Shown: positions 26,352-35,009, numbered from the stretch's first letter. The stretch: 64,000 nt of DNA from Sedimenticola_A sp040506895 (GCA_040506895.1 JBEVVY010000001.1:930001-994000); one strand, 5' to 3'. Made by a program: numbers and translations. Notes: generated from the letters alone by a model not told the origin.

Positions 26352-27193
26352 CACACTACCTTCAAGCTCTGCATTGCCAGATGTCCTGTATGACCATCCA
26401 CTTCTGCCCAACCGACCTGGTGTCTTGGTACCGCATCACTCCCGGTCGACTGAACCAGTTCACCCAATGTCTTGAAGTCCCATTGCGAGCCTTTCCACAT
26501 AACGATTATCCGTTCCAGAACGGCTAATCGTTCGATACCCTCCTGCTCGGCGTTTATCGACAACACCTCGCCATCGGGTAACACGCGTTGCGACTCCGCA
26601 AAAAGAAACTCGTGAACATTATGCTCATTAATTGATGGATTGGCCAACAGTTCATTGAATGTCGGCAGCGTGGTTGGCATCTGAATACAACAGGATGAAA
26701 CATTCTGCAGGCTTGGAAGAAATGCACACCGGCCTCTCACATCACTGGCATAGGCAAAGCCAAGTTCCTCTTCCAGTCTCAACAGGTGCGGATTGATCTG
26801 CCAGTCACTGGATGCAAAAAAAGAGGGCGAGACGCGGAACAGACGCCTGAAGGCATCCACTGACTGGCTGATGGCATCACGTGTGAAGGACGCGTCTGCA
26901 AAGGCCGCACCACGTATCCAGTGTGCAACCGCATAGGGACCGATACCGAGTTCGTGATCGCCCTTCGAAAGAGCTTCGAGTTGTTCAGCCGCCTGCGCTT
27001 CGATCCTCTCCGCGGGCAACCGGGACAACAGAAACCACGGCAGCATCTTCAACGGATGGGATGAATAATCAGGCCCCAGGCTGAGCTGAAAACTCGCCCG
27101 TACATCATGCTCTTCGAACATGTGCAACAGGGCGGGCACACCCTGCTGCGCCCCCCTGATGCTGGATACCTCAACCTTGATGCATACGCGCAA
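26351..27193 (-). CDS. ArnD/NodB-fold polysaccharide deacetylase homologue without catalytic residues
   Basis: The 280-residue protein aligns along its length with ArnD (undecaprenyl-phosphate 4-formamido-arabinose deformylase): RVCIKVEVSSIRGAQQGVP, HDVRASFQLSLGPD, AYASDVRGRCAFLP, IQMPTTLPTFNELL and VLSINAEQEG all have clear ArnD counterparts. However, the catalytic Asp pair (DVD in ArnD) reads EVS here, and the region with the metal histidines (HAWDHHAWQ in ArnD) reads GPYAVAHWIRG. The deformylase reaction is therefore unlikely. Other arn genes are absent. It is coupled to the SET gene downstream. Confidence 0.75.
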   Translation of the reverse strand: MRVCIKVEVSSIRGAQQGVPALLHMFEEHDVRASFQLSLGPDYSSHPLKMLPWFLLSRLPAERIEAQAAEQLEALSKGDHELGIGPYAVAHWIRGAAFADASFTRDAISQSVDAFRRLFRVSPSFFASSDWQINPHLLRLEEELGFAYASDVRGRCAFLPSLQNVSSCCIQMPTTLPTFNELLANPSINEHNVHEFLFAESQRVLPDGEVLSINAEQEGIERLAVLERIIVMWKGSQWDFKTLGELVQSTGSDAVPRHQVGWAEVDGHTGHLAMQSLKVV

Positions 27194-27248
27194 TGGAAAA
27201 CACCCCTGCCATCTACGGATCTCATCAACCCTTCAGGCAGATTATTAA

Positions 27249-27283
27249 CCCGGCCACTGAATATGTCACATTCAGTAACCGGG
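27249..27283 (-). terminator. terminator hairpin after tex
   Basis: On the - strand CCCGGTTACTGAAT pairs with ATTCAGTGGCCGGG (14 bp with two G-T pairs) over a 7-base loop, followed by TTAATAAT. It lies 15 bases after the tex stop codon and before the ArnD-like gene. Confidence 0.65.
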
Positions 27284-27297
27284 CTAATAACACACCA

Positions 27298-29601
27298 TCA
27301 GCGTTTCAATGCGTTGGCAAAGGCGGCCGCCATTGCACCACCCTGCTCCTGTTTCCGCGCGCTGTTTTTCCTGGCCTTGGGTTTGTTTCTTGACGCTGCC
27401 GGGCGTGCTCCTTTGGGTGCCTGCTGGCGCTGATCCCCACGTTCGTTGAGACGCATGGAGAGCGCGATGCGGCGACGCTCGAGATCCACTTCCATCACCT
27501 TCACCTTGACCAGGTCTCCCGCCTTTACCACCTCTCTCGGATCCTTGATGAACTTGTCGGACATGGCGGAGATATGCACCAGGCCATCCTGGTGTACACC
27601 CACGTCGACAAAGGCGCCGAAGTTGGTCACGTTGGTCACAACGCCTTCGAGAACCATGTCGACCTTCAGATCCGAGAGCTCTTCCACGCCCTCCTGGAAG
27701 CTTGCGGTCTTGAACTCCCCGCGGGGATCGCGACCCGGCTTCTCCAGCTCGGAAATGATGTCGGTGACCGTGGGGATGCCGAACCGGTCATCGGTGAACT
27801 GCCCCGGTTGAAGCTTGTTCAGAAAGGATCGATCGCCAATGACCTGCGATATCGGTTTCCCCGCGGTTTCGAGAATGCGCTCCACCACCGGGTAGGCCTC
27901 CGGATGCACCGAAGAGGCATCCAGTGGATTGTCTCCATTGGTGATGCGCAGAAAGCCCGCGGCCTGTTCGTAGGTCTTCTCACCCAGACGCTGAACCTTG
28001 AGCAACTGCTTGCGGTTGGTGAAGGCGCCGTTTTCATTGCGGTAGTGCACGATGTTCTCGGCCAGGGTTTTATTCAGACCGGACACCTGCCCCAGCAGCG
28101 CGGGGGAAGCGGTGTTCACGTCCACACCCACGGAGTTCACGCAGTCCTCCACCACGTTCTCCAGGGCACGCGCAAGGCGTGTCTGGTTGACGTCGTGCTG
28201 GTACTGCCCCACGCCGATGGACTTGGGTTCGATCTTCACCAGCTCAGCCAGGGGATCCTGCAGACGCCTGGCGATGGAGACGGCACCGCGCAGCGACACA
28301 TCCAGTTCGGGCAGTTCCGAAGAGGCCAGCTCAGATGCCGAGTAGACGGAGGCACCCGCCTCGCTCACCACCAGTTTCTGCAGCTTGAGTTCCGGGTGGC
28401 GCTTGATCAGGTCCATCGCCAGCCGGTCGGTCTCCCGGGACGCGGTTCCATTGCCGATGCTGACCAGCCGGGTACCGTGTTTTCCCGCCAGGGCGGCAAC
28501 CAGTGTAATGGACTCGTCCCACTGCTTTCGGGGTGCATGGGGATAGATGGTCGCGGTATCCACCACCTTGCCGGTGCCATCCACCACCGCCACCTTCACA
28601 CCGGTGCGCAGACCGGGATCCAGGCCGATGATGCCCAGGTGTCCCGCCGGGGCAGCCAGTAACAGGTCCTTGAGATTGCTGCCGAAGACGCGGATCGCCT
28701 CCTCTTCCGCGGACTCCCGCAGACGCATCTTCAGCTCCAGGTCCAGGTGGGTGAAGATCTTCACCTTCCAGGCCCAGCGCACGGTATCGCGCAGCCAGCC
28801 GTCCGCGGGCCGGCCGTTATCCTCAACACCGACCTGGCGTGCAATGGTCACTTCGCAGGGCGATGCGCCCTGGATATCCTCGTCCACCACCAACTCGACA
28901 TTCAGCAGACCTTCGTTGCGACCTCGGAATAGTGCCAGGGCCCGGTGGGAGGGTATCTTCTTAATCGCCTCGTCGTACTCGAAGTAATCCGAGAACTTGG
29001 CCGCCTCCCGCTCCTTGCCACTGGCGACAGAGGATTTGATAACACCGTTCTCCCACAGGTAGTCGCGCAGTTTGCCGATCAGTTCGGCATCCTCGGCGAA
29101 ATGCTCCATCAGGATCTGGCGTGCACCGTCCAGTGCCGCCTTGCTGTCCGGCACACCCTTATCCGCATCCAGGTAGGCCTGGGCCTCCGACTCGGGGTCC
29201 AGTTGAGGATTATCCAGCAGCGCCTGCGCCAGGGGTTCCAGGCCGGCTTCCCGGGCGATCTGTGCCTTGGTCCGGCGCTTCGGTTTATAGGGCAGGTAGA
29301 GATCCTCCAGGCGGGTCTTGGTATCCGCCTCGAGGATATCCCTCTTCAACTCATCGCTGAGCTTGCCCTGCTCGTCGATGCTCTTCAGAACGACACCTCG
29401 CCGATCCTCCAGCTCGCGCAGGTAACCGAGGCGCTCCTCCAGTGCGCGCAACTGGATGTCATCCAGTGCGCCGGTCTTCTCTTTTCTGTAGCGTGCAATG
29501 AAGGGAACGGTGGCGCCTTCGTCCAGAAGTTCTACAGCGGCGTTGACCTGCTTCGGGGCAACCGCCAGCTCCTGTGCAATCCTGTCGATTATTTTCTGCA
29601 T
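27298..29601 (-). CDS. tex: Tex-family RNA-binding transcription accessory protein
   Basis: A 767-residue cytoplasmic protein. Order of parts: N-terminal Tex helical region (LAVAPKQVNAAVELLDEGAT, FIARYRKEKTG), YqgF-like RNase H fold (GIIGLDPGLRTGVKVAVVD, near residue 330), helix-hairpin-helix motifs (VNTASPALLGQVSGLNKTLA), and a C-terminal S1 RNA-binding domain (LEGVVTNVTNFGAFVDVGVH, near residue 650) followed by a basic tail (ARKNSARK). Length and order are as in E. coli YhgF and Tex of Pseudomonas. It probably acts in transcription or RNA quality control. It is monocistronic, with a hairpin downstream. Confidence 0.95.
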   Translation of the reverse strand: MQKIIDRIAQELAVAPKQVNAAVELLDEGATVPFIARYRKEKTGALDDIQLRALEERLGYLRELEDRRGVVLKSIDEQGKLSDELKRDILEADTKTRLEDLYLPYKPKRRTKAQIAREAGLEPLAQALLDNPQLDPESEAQAYLDADKGVPDSKAALDGARQILMEHFAEDAELIGKLRDYLWENGVIKSSVASGKEREAAKFSDYFEYDEAIKKIPSHRALALFRGRNEGLLNVELVVDEDIQGASPCEVTIARQVGVEDNGRPADGWLRDTVRWAWKVKIFTHLDLELKMRLRESAEEEAIRVFGSNLKDLLLAAPAGHLGIIGLDPGLRTGVKVAVVDGTGKVVDTATIYPHAPRKQWDESITLVAALAGKHGTRLVSIGNGTASRETDRLAMDLIKRHPELKLQKLVVSEAGASVYSASELASSELPELDVSLRGAVSIARRLQDPLAELVKIEPKSIGVGQYQHDVNQTRLARALENVVEDCVNSVGVDVNTASPALLGQVSGLNKTLAENIVHYRNENGAFTNRKQLLKVQRLGEKTYEQAAGFLRITNGDNPLDASSVHPEAYPVVERILETAGKPISQVIGDRSFLNKLQPGQFTDDRFGIPTVTDIISELEKPGRDPRGEFKTASFQEGVEELSDLKVDMVLEGVVTNVTNFGAFVDVGVHQDGLVHISAMSDKFIKDPREVVKAGDLVKVKVMEVDLERRRIALSMRLNERGDQRQQAPKGARPAASRNKPKARKNSARKQEQGGAMAAAFANALKR

Positions 29602-29729
29602 ACGGGGAAAGTTGAATCCTGTGTAAATGGAACATGAACGCCACCGGCCGGGCCGGAGCGGTCAGTTATTGTTGTTTGGGATCAGTTATTCTTTTAAGAG
29701 ATTTCTTTGCTGACGGGTGGGACTGCCGG

Positions 29730-29927
29730 CTATATGCGACAGGTATCACCGTAGACGGCCATGATGTTCTTCAGCTCGGCAAGCACCAGCGAGCGCTCCT
29801 CGTCAGAGAAATGCTTCACCTCGGGGGGATTATCGCCCTGCTCCAGCAGCGAGATGTCCTGGCGGACCTCCTGGCACCCCTTGTTACAGATTGCCTCTAC
29901 ACAGGCATCAATCTTTGTACGTTGCAT
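29730..29927 (-). CDS. small conserved-looking protein with an N-terminal cysteine cluster
   Basis: A 65-residue soluble protein starting at ATG 29927. The first part has CVEAICNKGC (cysteines at residues 9, 14 and 18) and the last part a Cys three residues before the end (GDTCRI). A central segment is acidic (FSDEERSLVLAELKNIM). No membrane segment. It is divergent from the 55-residue membrane protein at 30096, and the 168 bases between them contain two SOS-type boxes. Function unknown. Confidence 0.6.
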   Translation of the reverse strand: MQRTKIDACVEAICNKGCQEVRQDISLLEQGDNPPEVKHFSDEERSLVLAELKNIMAVYGDTCRI

Positions 29928-30003
29928 ACCGACCGTTCGAATCTCAATGGTGGCGGCAGATTATACCCAAGAATCCGGCAAAATTAACGCCCGAAAATTA
30001 AAT

Positions 30004-30051
30004 GTTCTCTTTTCGTTCTCTTTTTGCTAGAGTTAAGAACATACAGAGAAC
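30004..30051. promoter_or_regulatory. two SOS-type boxes, GTTC-N7-GTTC and GAAC-N7-GAAC
   Basis: GTTC TCTTTTC GTTC at 30004-30018 and GAAC ATACAGA GAAC at 30037-30051 are two direct-repeat boxes in opposite orientation, 18 bases apart. The second shares the form AGAACA-N5-AGAACA with the box in front of lexA (25343-25359). They lie 45 to 92 bases before the 55-residue membrane protein and 77 bases from the divergent 65-residue gene. I infer that LexA controls at least the + strand gene. Confidence 0.6.
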
Positions 30052-30095
30052 AAACGGCGGGAAAATCCCCCACGGAAGAGAACAGGAGCGAGATC

Positions 30096-30263
30096 ATGCC
30101 TACTAAGAGTTCATACATCATGCGGGACCAGGTACGCGGATTGATCCCCAACATCATGCGCTACGACGTCACCCGGGAGACCCGGCGCATCGAGACGGAA
30201 CTGCACCTGCTGGCCGTTGGCGCAGTCACCGGTGTCTACCTGCTGGTGATGGCCCTCACCTGA
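30096..30263 (+). CDS. 55-residue single-span membrane protein, probably SOS-controlled
   Basis: Starts at ATG 30096 behind AGGAGCGAGATC. The N-terminal part is basic (RDQVRG, RYDVTRETRR), and the C-terminal third is one membrane helix (LHLLAVGAVTGVYLLVMALT), so the N-terminus probably faces the cytoplasm. The gene lies under two GTTC-N7-GTTC-type boxes. Small SOS-induced membrane proteins in other bacteria stop division (SidA of Caulobacter) or depolarise the membrane (TisB of E. coli); I see no sequence similarity to these, and the role here is only suggested by control and size. Confidence 0.6.
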   Translation: MPTKSSYIMRDQVRGLIPNIMRYDVTRETRRIETELHLLAVGAVTGVYLLVMALT

Positions 30264-30320
30264 TGTACCGGGGGTGAGGCGGAATCCGCGGTATAACAGG
30301 CGCGTATCCCTGCCGGACCT

Positions 30321-31193
30321 TCAGCCGGGGCCGGCCAGGTGACCCTCGAGATTCAGGGGCAGATTGTCAATCAGACGCGCCTTGCCGAGGTGTGCGGCCG
30401 CCAACAGTACCAGCTCGGTATCATCACCGTTGGGCTCTGCCAGGTCGTGGGCCCGCCTGATATGGAAGTAGTCCGGCCTGAAGCCCGCCTTCTCCAGCTC
30501 GGTATTGGCCTGGGCCTCCAGGCCCGGGAAATCCTTGTCACCCGTCTGCAGTGCAATCGCAATCAGTTGCAGTGTCCGGTAGAGGGCCGGCGCACTGGCG
30601 CGCTCATCCTTCGTCAGGTAACCGTTGCGTGAACTCATCGCCAGGCCATCCTCCTCCCTGACCGTTGCCAGGCCGTAGATGAGCACAGGCATGGAGAGAT
30701 CGTCGGTCATGCGACGGATCACCATCAGCTGCTGGTAGTCCTTCTCGCCGAACACGGCAATATCCGGCTGTACCATGTTGAACAGCTTGCAGACGACCGT
30801 GGCGACGCCGACGAAATGCCCGGGACGGGATGCACCGCAGAGAATGTCGGAGATACCCGGCACCTCGATCCGGGTCTGCTCACCCCGGGACTGGGGATAG
30901 ACCTCGTCCACCGGGGGGGCGAAGAGCAGATCGGTCTTCGCCGCCTCGAGTTTTACGGCATCCGCCTCGAGGGTACGGGGATAGGCTTCGAAATCCTCCC
31001 CCTCACCAAACTGCATCGGGTTGACGAAGATGGAGACCACCACGTGATCAGCCAGTTCGGTGGCCTGTTTCACCAGCTCGATATGGCCGGCATGCAGGTT
31101 ACCCATGGTGGGTACCAGGGCAATGCGTTCACCGTTACGGTGCCACTCGCCTATCTGCTGGCGCAGCTCGGCAACACTGTTTACGGTTTTCAT
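30321..31193 (-). CDS. panC: pantothenate synthetase
   Basis: PanC joins pantoate and beta-alanine with ATP in the cytoplasm. The 290-residue protein from ATG 31193 has the nucleotidyl-transferase motif TMGNLHAGHIELVKQA (HIGH-like HAGH), FVNPMQFGEGEDFEAYPR, FGEKDYQQLMVIRRM and SSRNGYL. An upstream in-frame extension (to 31364) overlaps panB and is a shadow. The start overlaps the panB stop by 4 bases. A panD gene is not in the window. Confidence 0.96.
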   Translation of the reverse strand: MKTVNSVAELRQQIGEWHRNGERIALVPTMGNLHAGHIELVKQATELADHVVVSIFVNPMQFGEGEDFEAYPRTLEADAVKLEAAKTDLLFAPPVDEVYPQSRGEQTRIEVPGISDILCGASRPGHFVGVATVVCKLFNMVQPDIAVFGEKDYQQLMVIRRMTDDLSMPVLIYGLATVREEDGLAMSSRNGYLTKDERASAPALYRTLQLIAIALQTGDKDFPGLEAQANTELEKAGFRPDYFHIRRAHDLAEPNGDDTELVLLAAAHLGKARLIDNLPLNLEGHLAGPG

Positions 31194-31987
31194 TCGAAGC
31201 TGTGCTCTTTGGCTGGGAAGACACCGGCCTTCACATCCCGGGCATAGGTCGATATGGCCTCGGCAACCGAGTGGGTGTGTTCCAGAAAATTCTTTACGAA
31301 GCGGGCCGGTTTGCCCGGCGTAATGCCAAGCATGTCGTACAGCACCAGCACCTGGCCGTCGCATTCGGCACCGGCGCCGATGCCGATCACTGGAATCACC
31401 AGTTCACGGCTGATCTCTGCCGCCAGTTCCGTGGGTACACATTCGAGCACCAGCATCTGGGCTCCGGCCGCCTCCAGTGCCATGGCGTCCTCTTTCATGA
31501 TGCGGGCGGACTCTTCATCGCGTCCCTGGACCCGGTACCCACCCAGCTTGTGTACCGACTGGGGCAGCAGCCCCAGGTGCGCACAGACAGGGATACCGTT
31601 AGAGGTCAGCTGGCGTACCGTTTCGAGCTGGGTCGCCCCGCCTTCCAGTTTCACCATGTGGGCCCCGCCGTCCTTCATCAGGCGGCCGGCGGTTTTCAGC
31701 GCCTGCTCCGCGGAGCTGTAGCTCATAAAGGGCATGTCTGCTATCAGCAGGGCATTGCGGCGCCCCCGGGCCACGCAGCGGGTGTGGTAGACCATATCCT
31801 CCACATCCACAGGCAGCGTACTCTCCTGCCCCTGGATCACCATCCCCAGGGAGTCGCCAACCAGTATCACCTCGACGCCTGCATCTTCCAGCAGGCTGGT
31901 GAAACTGGCGTCGTAGCAGGTCAGTACGGCGATCTTCTCGCCCTCCTGCTTCATCTGTATCAGGGTCGCGGTTGTAATCGGTGGCAT
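31190..31987 (-). CDS. panB: 3-methyl-2-oxobutanoate hydroxymethyltransferase
   Basis: PanB makes ketopantoate from ketoisovalerate and methylene-tetrahydrofolate. The 265-residue protein shows LTCYDASF, VGDSLGMVIQG, the metal-binding DMPFMSY segment, VKLEGG, CAHLGLLPQSV and GIGAGAECDGQVLVLYD. Length is typical and all motifs are intact. It is the first of the panBC pair. The deoxynucleoside kinase gene upstream is 46 bases away on the same strand, so one longer transcript is possible. Confidence 0.96.
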   Translation of the reverse strand: MPPITTATLIQMKQEGEKIAVLTCYDASFTSLLEDAGVEVILVGDSLGMVIQGQESTLPVDVEDMVYHTRCVARGRRNALLIADMPFMSYSSAEQALKTAGRLMKDGGAHMVKLEGGATQLETVRQLTSNGIPVCAHLGLLPQSVHKLGGYRVQGRDEESARIMKEDAMALEAAGAQMLVLECVPTELAAEISRELVIPVIGIGAGAECDGQVLVLYDMLGITPGKPARFVKNFLEHTHSVAEAISTYARDVKAGVFPAKEHSFE

Positions 31988-32033
31988 GATTCGGCTTCCC
32001 GTGGTTGATTATCCGTTATGCTGCAGCGCAATA

Positions 32034-32693
32034 TTAAACCAGGAGTGGTGCAGGATTAAAGTAGTGTTTTCCCGAACGTACGGTGCAGATTCGTTCCAGC
32101 AGCAGCTGGTAGTCCTCATCCCGGTCCACCGGGTTGATCTCAGAGGCATTGACGATCAGCAGGGGCGACCGGTCGTAGCGGTAGAAAAACTCGGTATAGG
32201 CGTCGCTCAGCTTCTGCAGGTAATCAGAGTCCAGCTGCGTCTCCTGGGGACGCGCACGCTTCTGGATCCGCTTCATCAGCACCTCGACCGGGGCCTGCAG
32301 GTAGACCACCAGGTCCGGTACCGGCGCCTCCATGGTCAGATGCCCGTATACCTTTTCGTAGAGGTCCATCTCCGCATCGTCCAGGTTGACCTGGGCGAAG
32401 AGCCGGTCCTTTTCCAGCATGAAATCCGCCACCAGCGTGGACCTGAACATATCGGCCTGGCGAAGATCCTGCAGCTGCTGACTGCGCTGGAAGAGGAAGA
32501 AGAGCTGGGTCGGAAAGGCCGCTGCCCTGCCATCCGTGTAGAAGCGCTCCAGAAAGGGGTTTTCCTCTGCACCCTCCAGCAGTGATTCGCAGCCGAAACT
32601 CTCGGAAAGCCGGTTGACCAGGCTGGTCTTGCCTACCCCGATCGGGCCCTCGATCACGATATAGCCGGGGGGTGTCAACGCTTTTTCACTCAT
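32034..32693 (-). CDS. deoxynucleoside kinase family protein
   Basis: From ATG 32693 the protein has 219 residues. P-loop EGPIGVGKTSL (about residues 16-26), then ENPFLERFYTD, FLFQRSQQLQDL, a DRLFAQ segment (the conserved DR that contacts the substrate) and the lid region RIQKRARPQE. This is the dAK/dGK type often found next to folK in gammaproteobacteria. It phosphorylates a deoxyribonucleoside with ATP; which one cannot be read from the sequence. It overlaps folK by 8 bases. Confidence 0.85.
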   Translation of the reverse strand: MSEKALTPPGYIVIEGPIGVGKTSLVNRLSESFGCESLLEGAEENPFLERFYTDGRAAAFPTQLFFLFQRSQQLQDLRQADMFRSTLVADFMLEKDRLFAQVNLDDAEMDLYEKVYGHLTMEAPVPDLVVYLQAPVEVLMKRIQKRARPQETQLDSDYLQKLSDAYTEFFYRYDRSPLLIVNASEINPVDRDEDYQLLLERICTVRSGKHYFNPAPLLV

Positions 32694-33177
32694 AGAGACT
32701 GAGCCCCTCGAACGGGCAGTTATCAAGCAGGTACCGCAACTCACCGAGTCCTGGTACAACGAAATCCGCCGGCACCAGCTCCTGCAGAGGATAGAGTACG
32801 AACGGTCGCATCGACAGCTCCGGATGGGGAACCGTCAGTTCGGGCGAGTCGATCTGCCGGTCGCCAATGAGCAGTATATCCAGATCCAGTGTCCTGGGTC
32901 CCCATCTCTCTTCGCGGACCCTGCCATGCTGATCCTCGATGGCCTGCAGCTCCGCCAGCAGTTCACGGGCATCCAGGCCGGTTTCAAGAGCGGCGACGGC
33001 GTTGATGTACTCCGGCTGATCTCCGGGACCTACCGGTGTACTGATATAGAGATTGGAACTGGCGACCAGGGAACACCGGGGAATATGCGCCAGCTCCTCC
33101 AGTGCTGTGTGAACCTGTTGCGGAGGATCTTCCAGGTTGCTGCCGAGACCGATATAGGCAATCACAGAATCGGACAC
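32686..33177 (-). CDS. folK: 2-amino-4-hydroxy-6-hydroxymethyldihydropteridine pyrophosphokinase
   Basis: FolK transfers pyrophosphate from ATP to the pterin in folate synthesis. The 163-residue protein shows YIGLGSNLEDP at the N-terminus, RWGPRTLDLDILLIGD with the metal-binding Asp residues (signature of the family) and TVPHPELSMRPFVLYPL. The start is GTG 33177 and shares one base with the pcnB stop codon (TAGTG), so it is translationally coupled, the common pcnB-folK arrangement. Confidence 0.95.
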   Translation of the reverse strand: MSDSVIAYIGLGSNLEDPPQQVHTALEELAHIPRCSLVASSNLYISTPVGPGDQPEYINAVAALETGLDARELLAELQAIEDQHGRVREERWGPRTLDLDILLIGDRQIDSPELTVPHPELSMRPFVLYPLQELVPADFVVPGLGELRYLLDNCPFEGLSLYE

Positions 33178-34592
33178 TAATCCGCCTCTGGCCGTTTACC
33201 GGCGGGCTTGCGACGGCGGCGGCGACGGCGACGACGCCTGCCATCGCCCTCCCCGTTGGCCGGTTTCGACATACTGTTCCGCTCATCACCCTCCAGTTCC
33301 TGGAAGCGGGTCCACCAGTCTGCAAGCTCCTGGTCCGTCTCCCCGGACTCGGCACGCAGCAGCAGGAAGTCGTAAGCGGCCCTGAAACGTGGATGGGTGA
33401 GCAGGCGGTGGGGTCGCTTACCGGCACGGAACTCGAAACGGTGCTGCAGGTTCCATATCTCCCGCATGGGGATGCTGAAACGCTTGGGCAGGGAGATGCG
33501 CTGGGACTGCTGGAACACGATCTCCGACCCGGCCTGCTGCATGGCCTGCAGCGGCGATTCACCTTCAAGCCGCAGTTCATGGGCAAGCTGCCTGACAGGC
33601 TCCCAGAGCAGTACGGCAAACAGAAAAGCAGGAGTGACCGGCTTGCCCTCCTGGATCCGCTTGTCCGTATTCTCCATACCCCGTGTCACGAAGGTGATGG
33701 GGAACTCGTGCTCCTCGTGGGCCAGGCACTCCTCGGTACCGGGAAAGAGCTGTCCGAAAAGGTCGTAGTGGCGGAGCTTCTCGAAACTGTTCAGTGCCAT
33801 GCCGCCCATGAAGAGTTTCAGCACCTCATCGAACAGGCGGGCTGCCGGCACACTCTCCAGCAGATCACCGAGCTCGAAGATGGGTGCCTCGCAGGCCTCG
33901 TTGATCTTGAATCCGAGCTTGGCCGCGAAGCGCACCGCCCGCAACATTCTTACCGGGTCTTCACGGTAACGGGTTTCCGGGTCGCCGAGCAGCCTCAGGA
34001 CACCCTGCTCCAGGTCTGCCATTCCACCGGTGTAATCGACGACCGAGAAGTCCTCGATATTGTAATAGAGTGCATTGACCGTGAAGTCGCGGCGCAGGGC
34101 ATCGTCCTCGATGGTTCCGTAGACGTTGTCACGCAGCAGCATGCCGTTCTCGGTCTCACGATCGCCCTCCTCCACCGGCTCCTGCATGCTCCGGAAGGTG
34201 GCCACCTCGATGATCTCGCGCCCGAAATGCACGTGCGCGAGCCTGAAACGGCGACCGATCAGGCGACAGTTGCGGAACACCTTCTTCACCTCTTCCGGGT
34301 GGGCGTTGGTGGCAATATCGAAGTCCTTCGGCTCCCTGCCAAGCAGCAGGTCGCGGACACCACCACCCACAAGGTAGGCTTCGTAGCCGGCGTTTCGCAG
34401 GCGATAGAGCACCTTGACCGCATTCTCACTGATGTTGGCCCGCGAAATGGAGTGGTCCGGGCGGGGAATAATGACTGGCGTAGTTATCTCGAAATCCTTA
34501 CAACATATTATTATCTGTTCGCAGCAGCCCGGGATTCTAACAAAAAAATGCCATCGATCCTTGTGGCCGGCCGCGGCATGGGTATAATACAC
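33177..34592 (-). CDS. pcnB: poly(A) polymerase I (start uncertain)
   Basis: PcnB adds 3' poly(A) tails to RNA. The conserved part begins at IIPRPDHSISRANISENA and goes on with YLVGGGVRDLLLGREPKDFD (GS..DxD nucleotidyltransferase motif), RNCRLIGRRFRLAHV, RRDFTVNALYY and YREDPVRMLRAVRFAAKLGF, then a C-terminal arginine run. The nearest normal start codon is GTG 34592, 41 codons before the conserved part; it would lie inside the tRNA-Glu promoter and gives an unconserved N-terminus. A better ribosome-binding site (AAGGA) precedes an ATA codon at 34487; E. coli pcnB is known to start with AUU. The real start is therefore probably nearer 34487. Confidence 0.9.
   Translation of the reverse strand: MYYTHAAAGHKDRWHFFVRIPGCCEQIIICCKDFEITTPVIIPRPDHSISRANISENAVKVLYRLRNAGYEAYLVGGGVRDLLLGREPKDFDIATNAHPEEVKKVFRNCRLIGRRFRLAHVHFGREIIEVATFRSMQEPVEEGDRETENGMLLRDNVYGTIEDDALRRDFTVNALYYNIEDFSVVDYTGGMADLEQGVLRLLGDPETRYREDPVRMLRAVRFAAKLGFKINEACEAPIFELGDLLESVPAARLFDEVLKLFMGGMALNSFEKLRHYDLFGQLFPGTEECLAHEEHEFPITFVTRGMENTDKRIQEGKPVTPAFLFAVLLWEPVRQLAHELRLEGESPLQAMQQAGSEIVFQQSQRISLPKRFSIPMREIWNLQHRFEFRAGKRPHRLLTHPRFRAAYDFLLLRAESGETDQELADWWTRFQELEGDERNSMSKPANGEGDGRRRRRRRRRRKPAGKRPEAD
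34561..34588 (+). promoter_or_regulatory. promoter of tRNA-Glu
   Basis: TTGTGG (34561-34566), 16-base GC-rich spacer, and a perfect TATAAT (34583-34588), about 20 bases before the mature tRNA. It overlaps the divergent pcnB 5' region. Confidence 0.65.
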
Positions 34593-34608
34593 CCCCTCAA
34601 GCGAGAAT

Positions 34609-34683
34609 GCTCCGTTCGTCTAGTGGTTAGGACGCTGGCCTCTCACGCCGGTAACAGGGGTTCGAGTCCCCTACGGAGTACCA
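34609..34683 (+). tRNA. tRNA-Glu (anticodon CTC)
   Basis: Cloverleaf of 75 bases with encoded CCA. Acceptor stem GCTCCGT/ACGGAGT (with one G-T pair at position 1), D-arm TCGTCTAGTGGTTAGGA, anticodon stem CTGGC/GCCGG with loop CTCTCAC giving anticodon CTC (reads GAG), and T-arm AGGGGTTCGAGTCCCCT. A terminator follows 8 bases later. The AT-richer accessory region begins just after it. Confidence 0.95.
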
Positions 34684-34691
34684 TACAAATC

Positions 34692-34724
34692 AAAGGGTTA
34701 CGTTGACTACGTAACCCTTTTTTA
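34692..34724 (+). terminator. rho-independent terminator of tRNA-Glu
   Basis: Perfect 12-bp stem AAAGGGTTACGT/ACGTAACCCTTT (34692-34703 with 34709-34720), 5-base loop, then TTTATT. It ends the tRNA transcript. Confidence 0.85.
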
Positions 34725-35009
34725 TTGCCTTGAGTATGTATCGTGTTTATGAAGTCACTTAGTCAAAAAAGATAGTATTTTAATTACTTTTCCGGCATCT
34801 GTGTATCGCCATTCAGAGACCAAAGGGCGATGTCCACCATTGAGACCAGAAAAAAATATCCTCTGAATTGACAATCGTACCTTGAGGTTGTGCATCGCAA
34901 GAGGCTACCTCCACCTGCAGCAAACCTTCTGGCTGAGCCCGTTTCACCTCTGCCATGAAATCAAAACACACATCTGCTCTTGTTTATGATCTCAGCGTTA
35001 AAACAGGCG

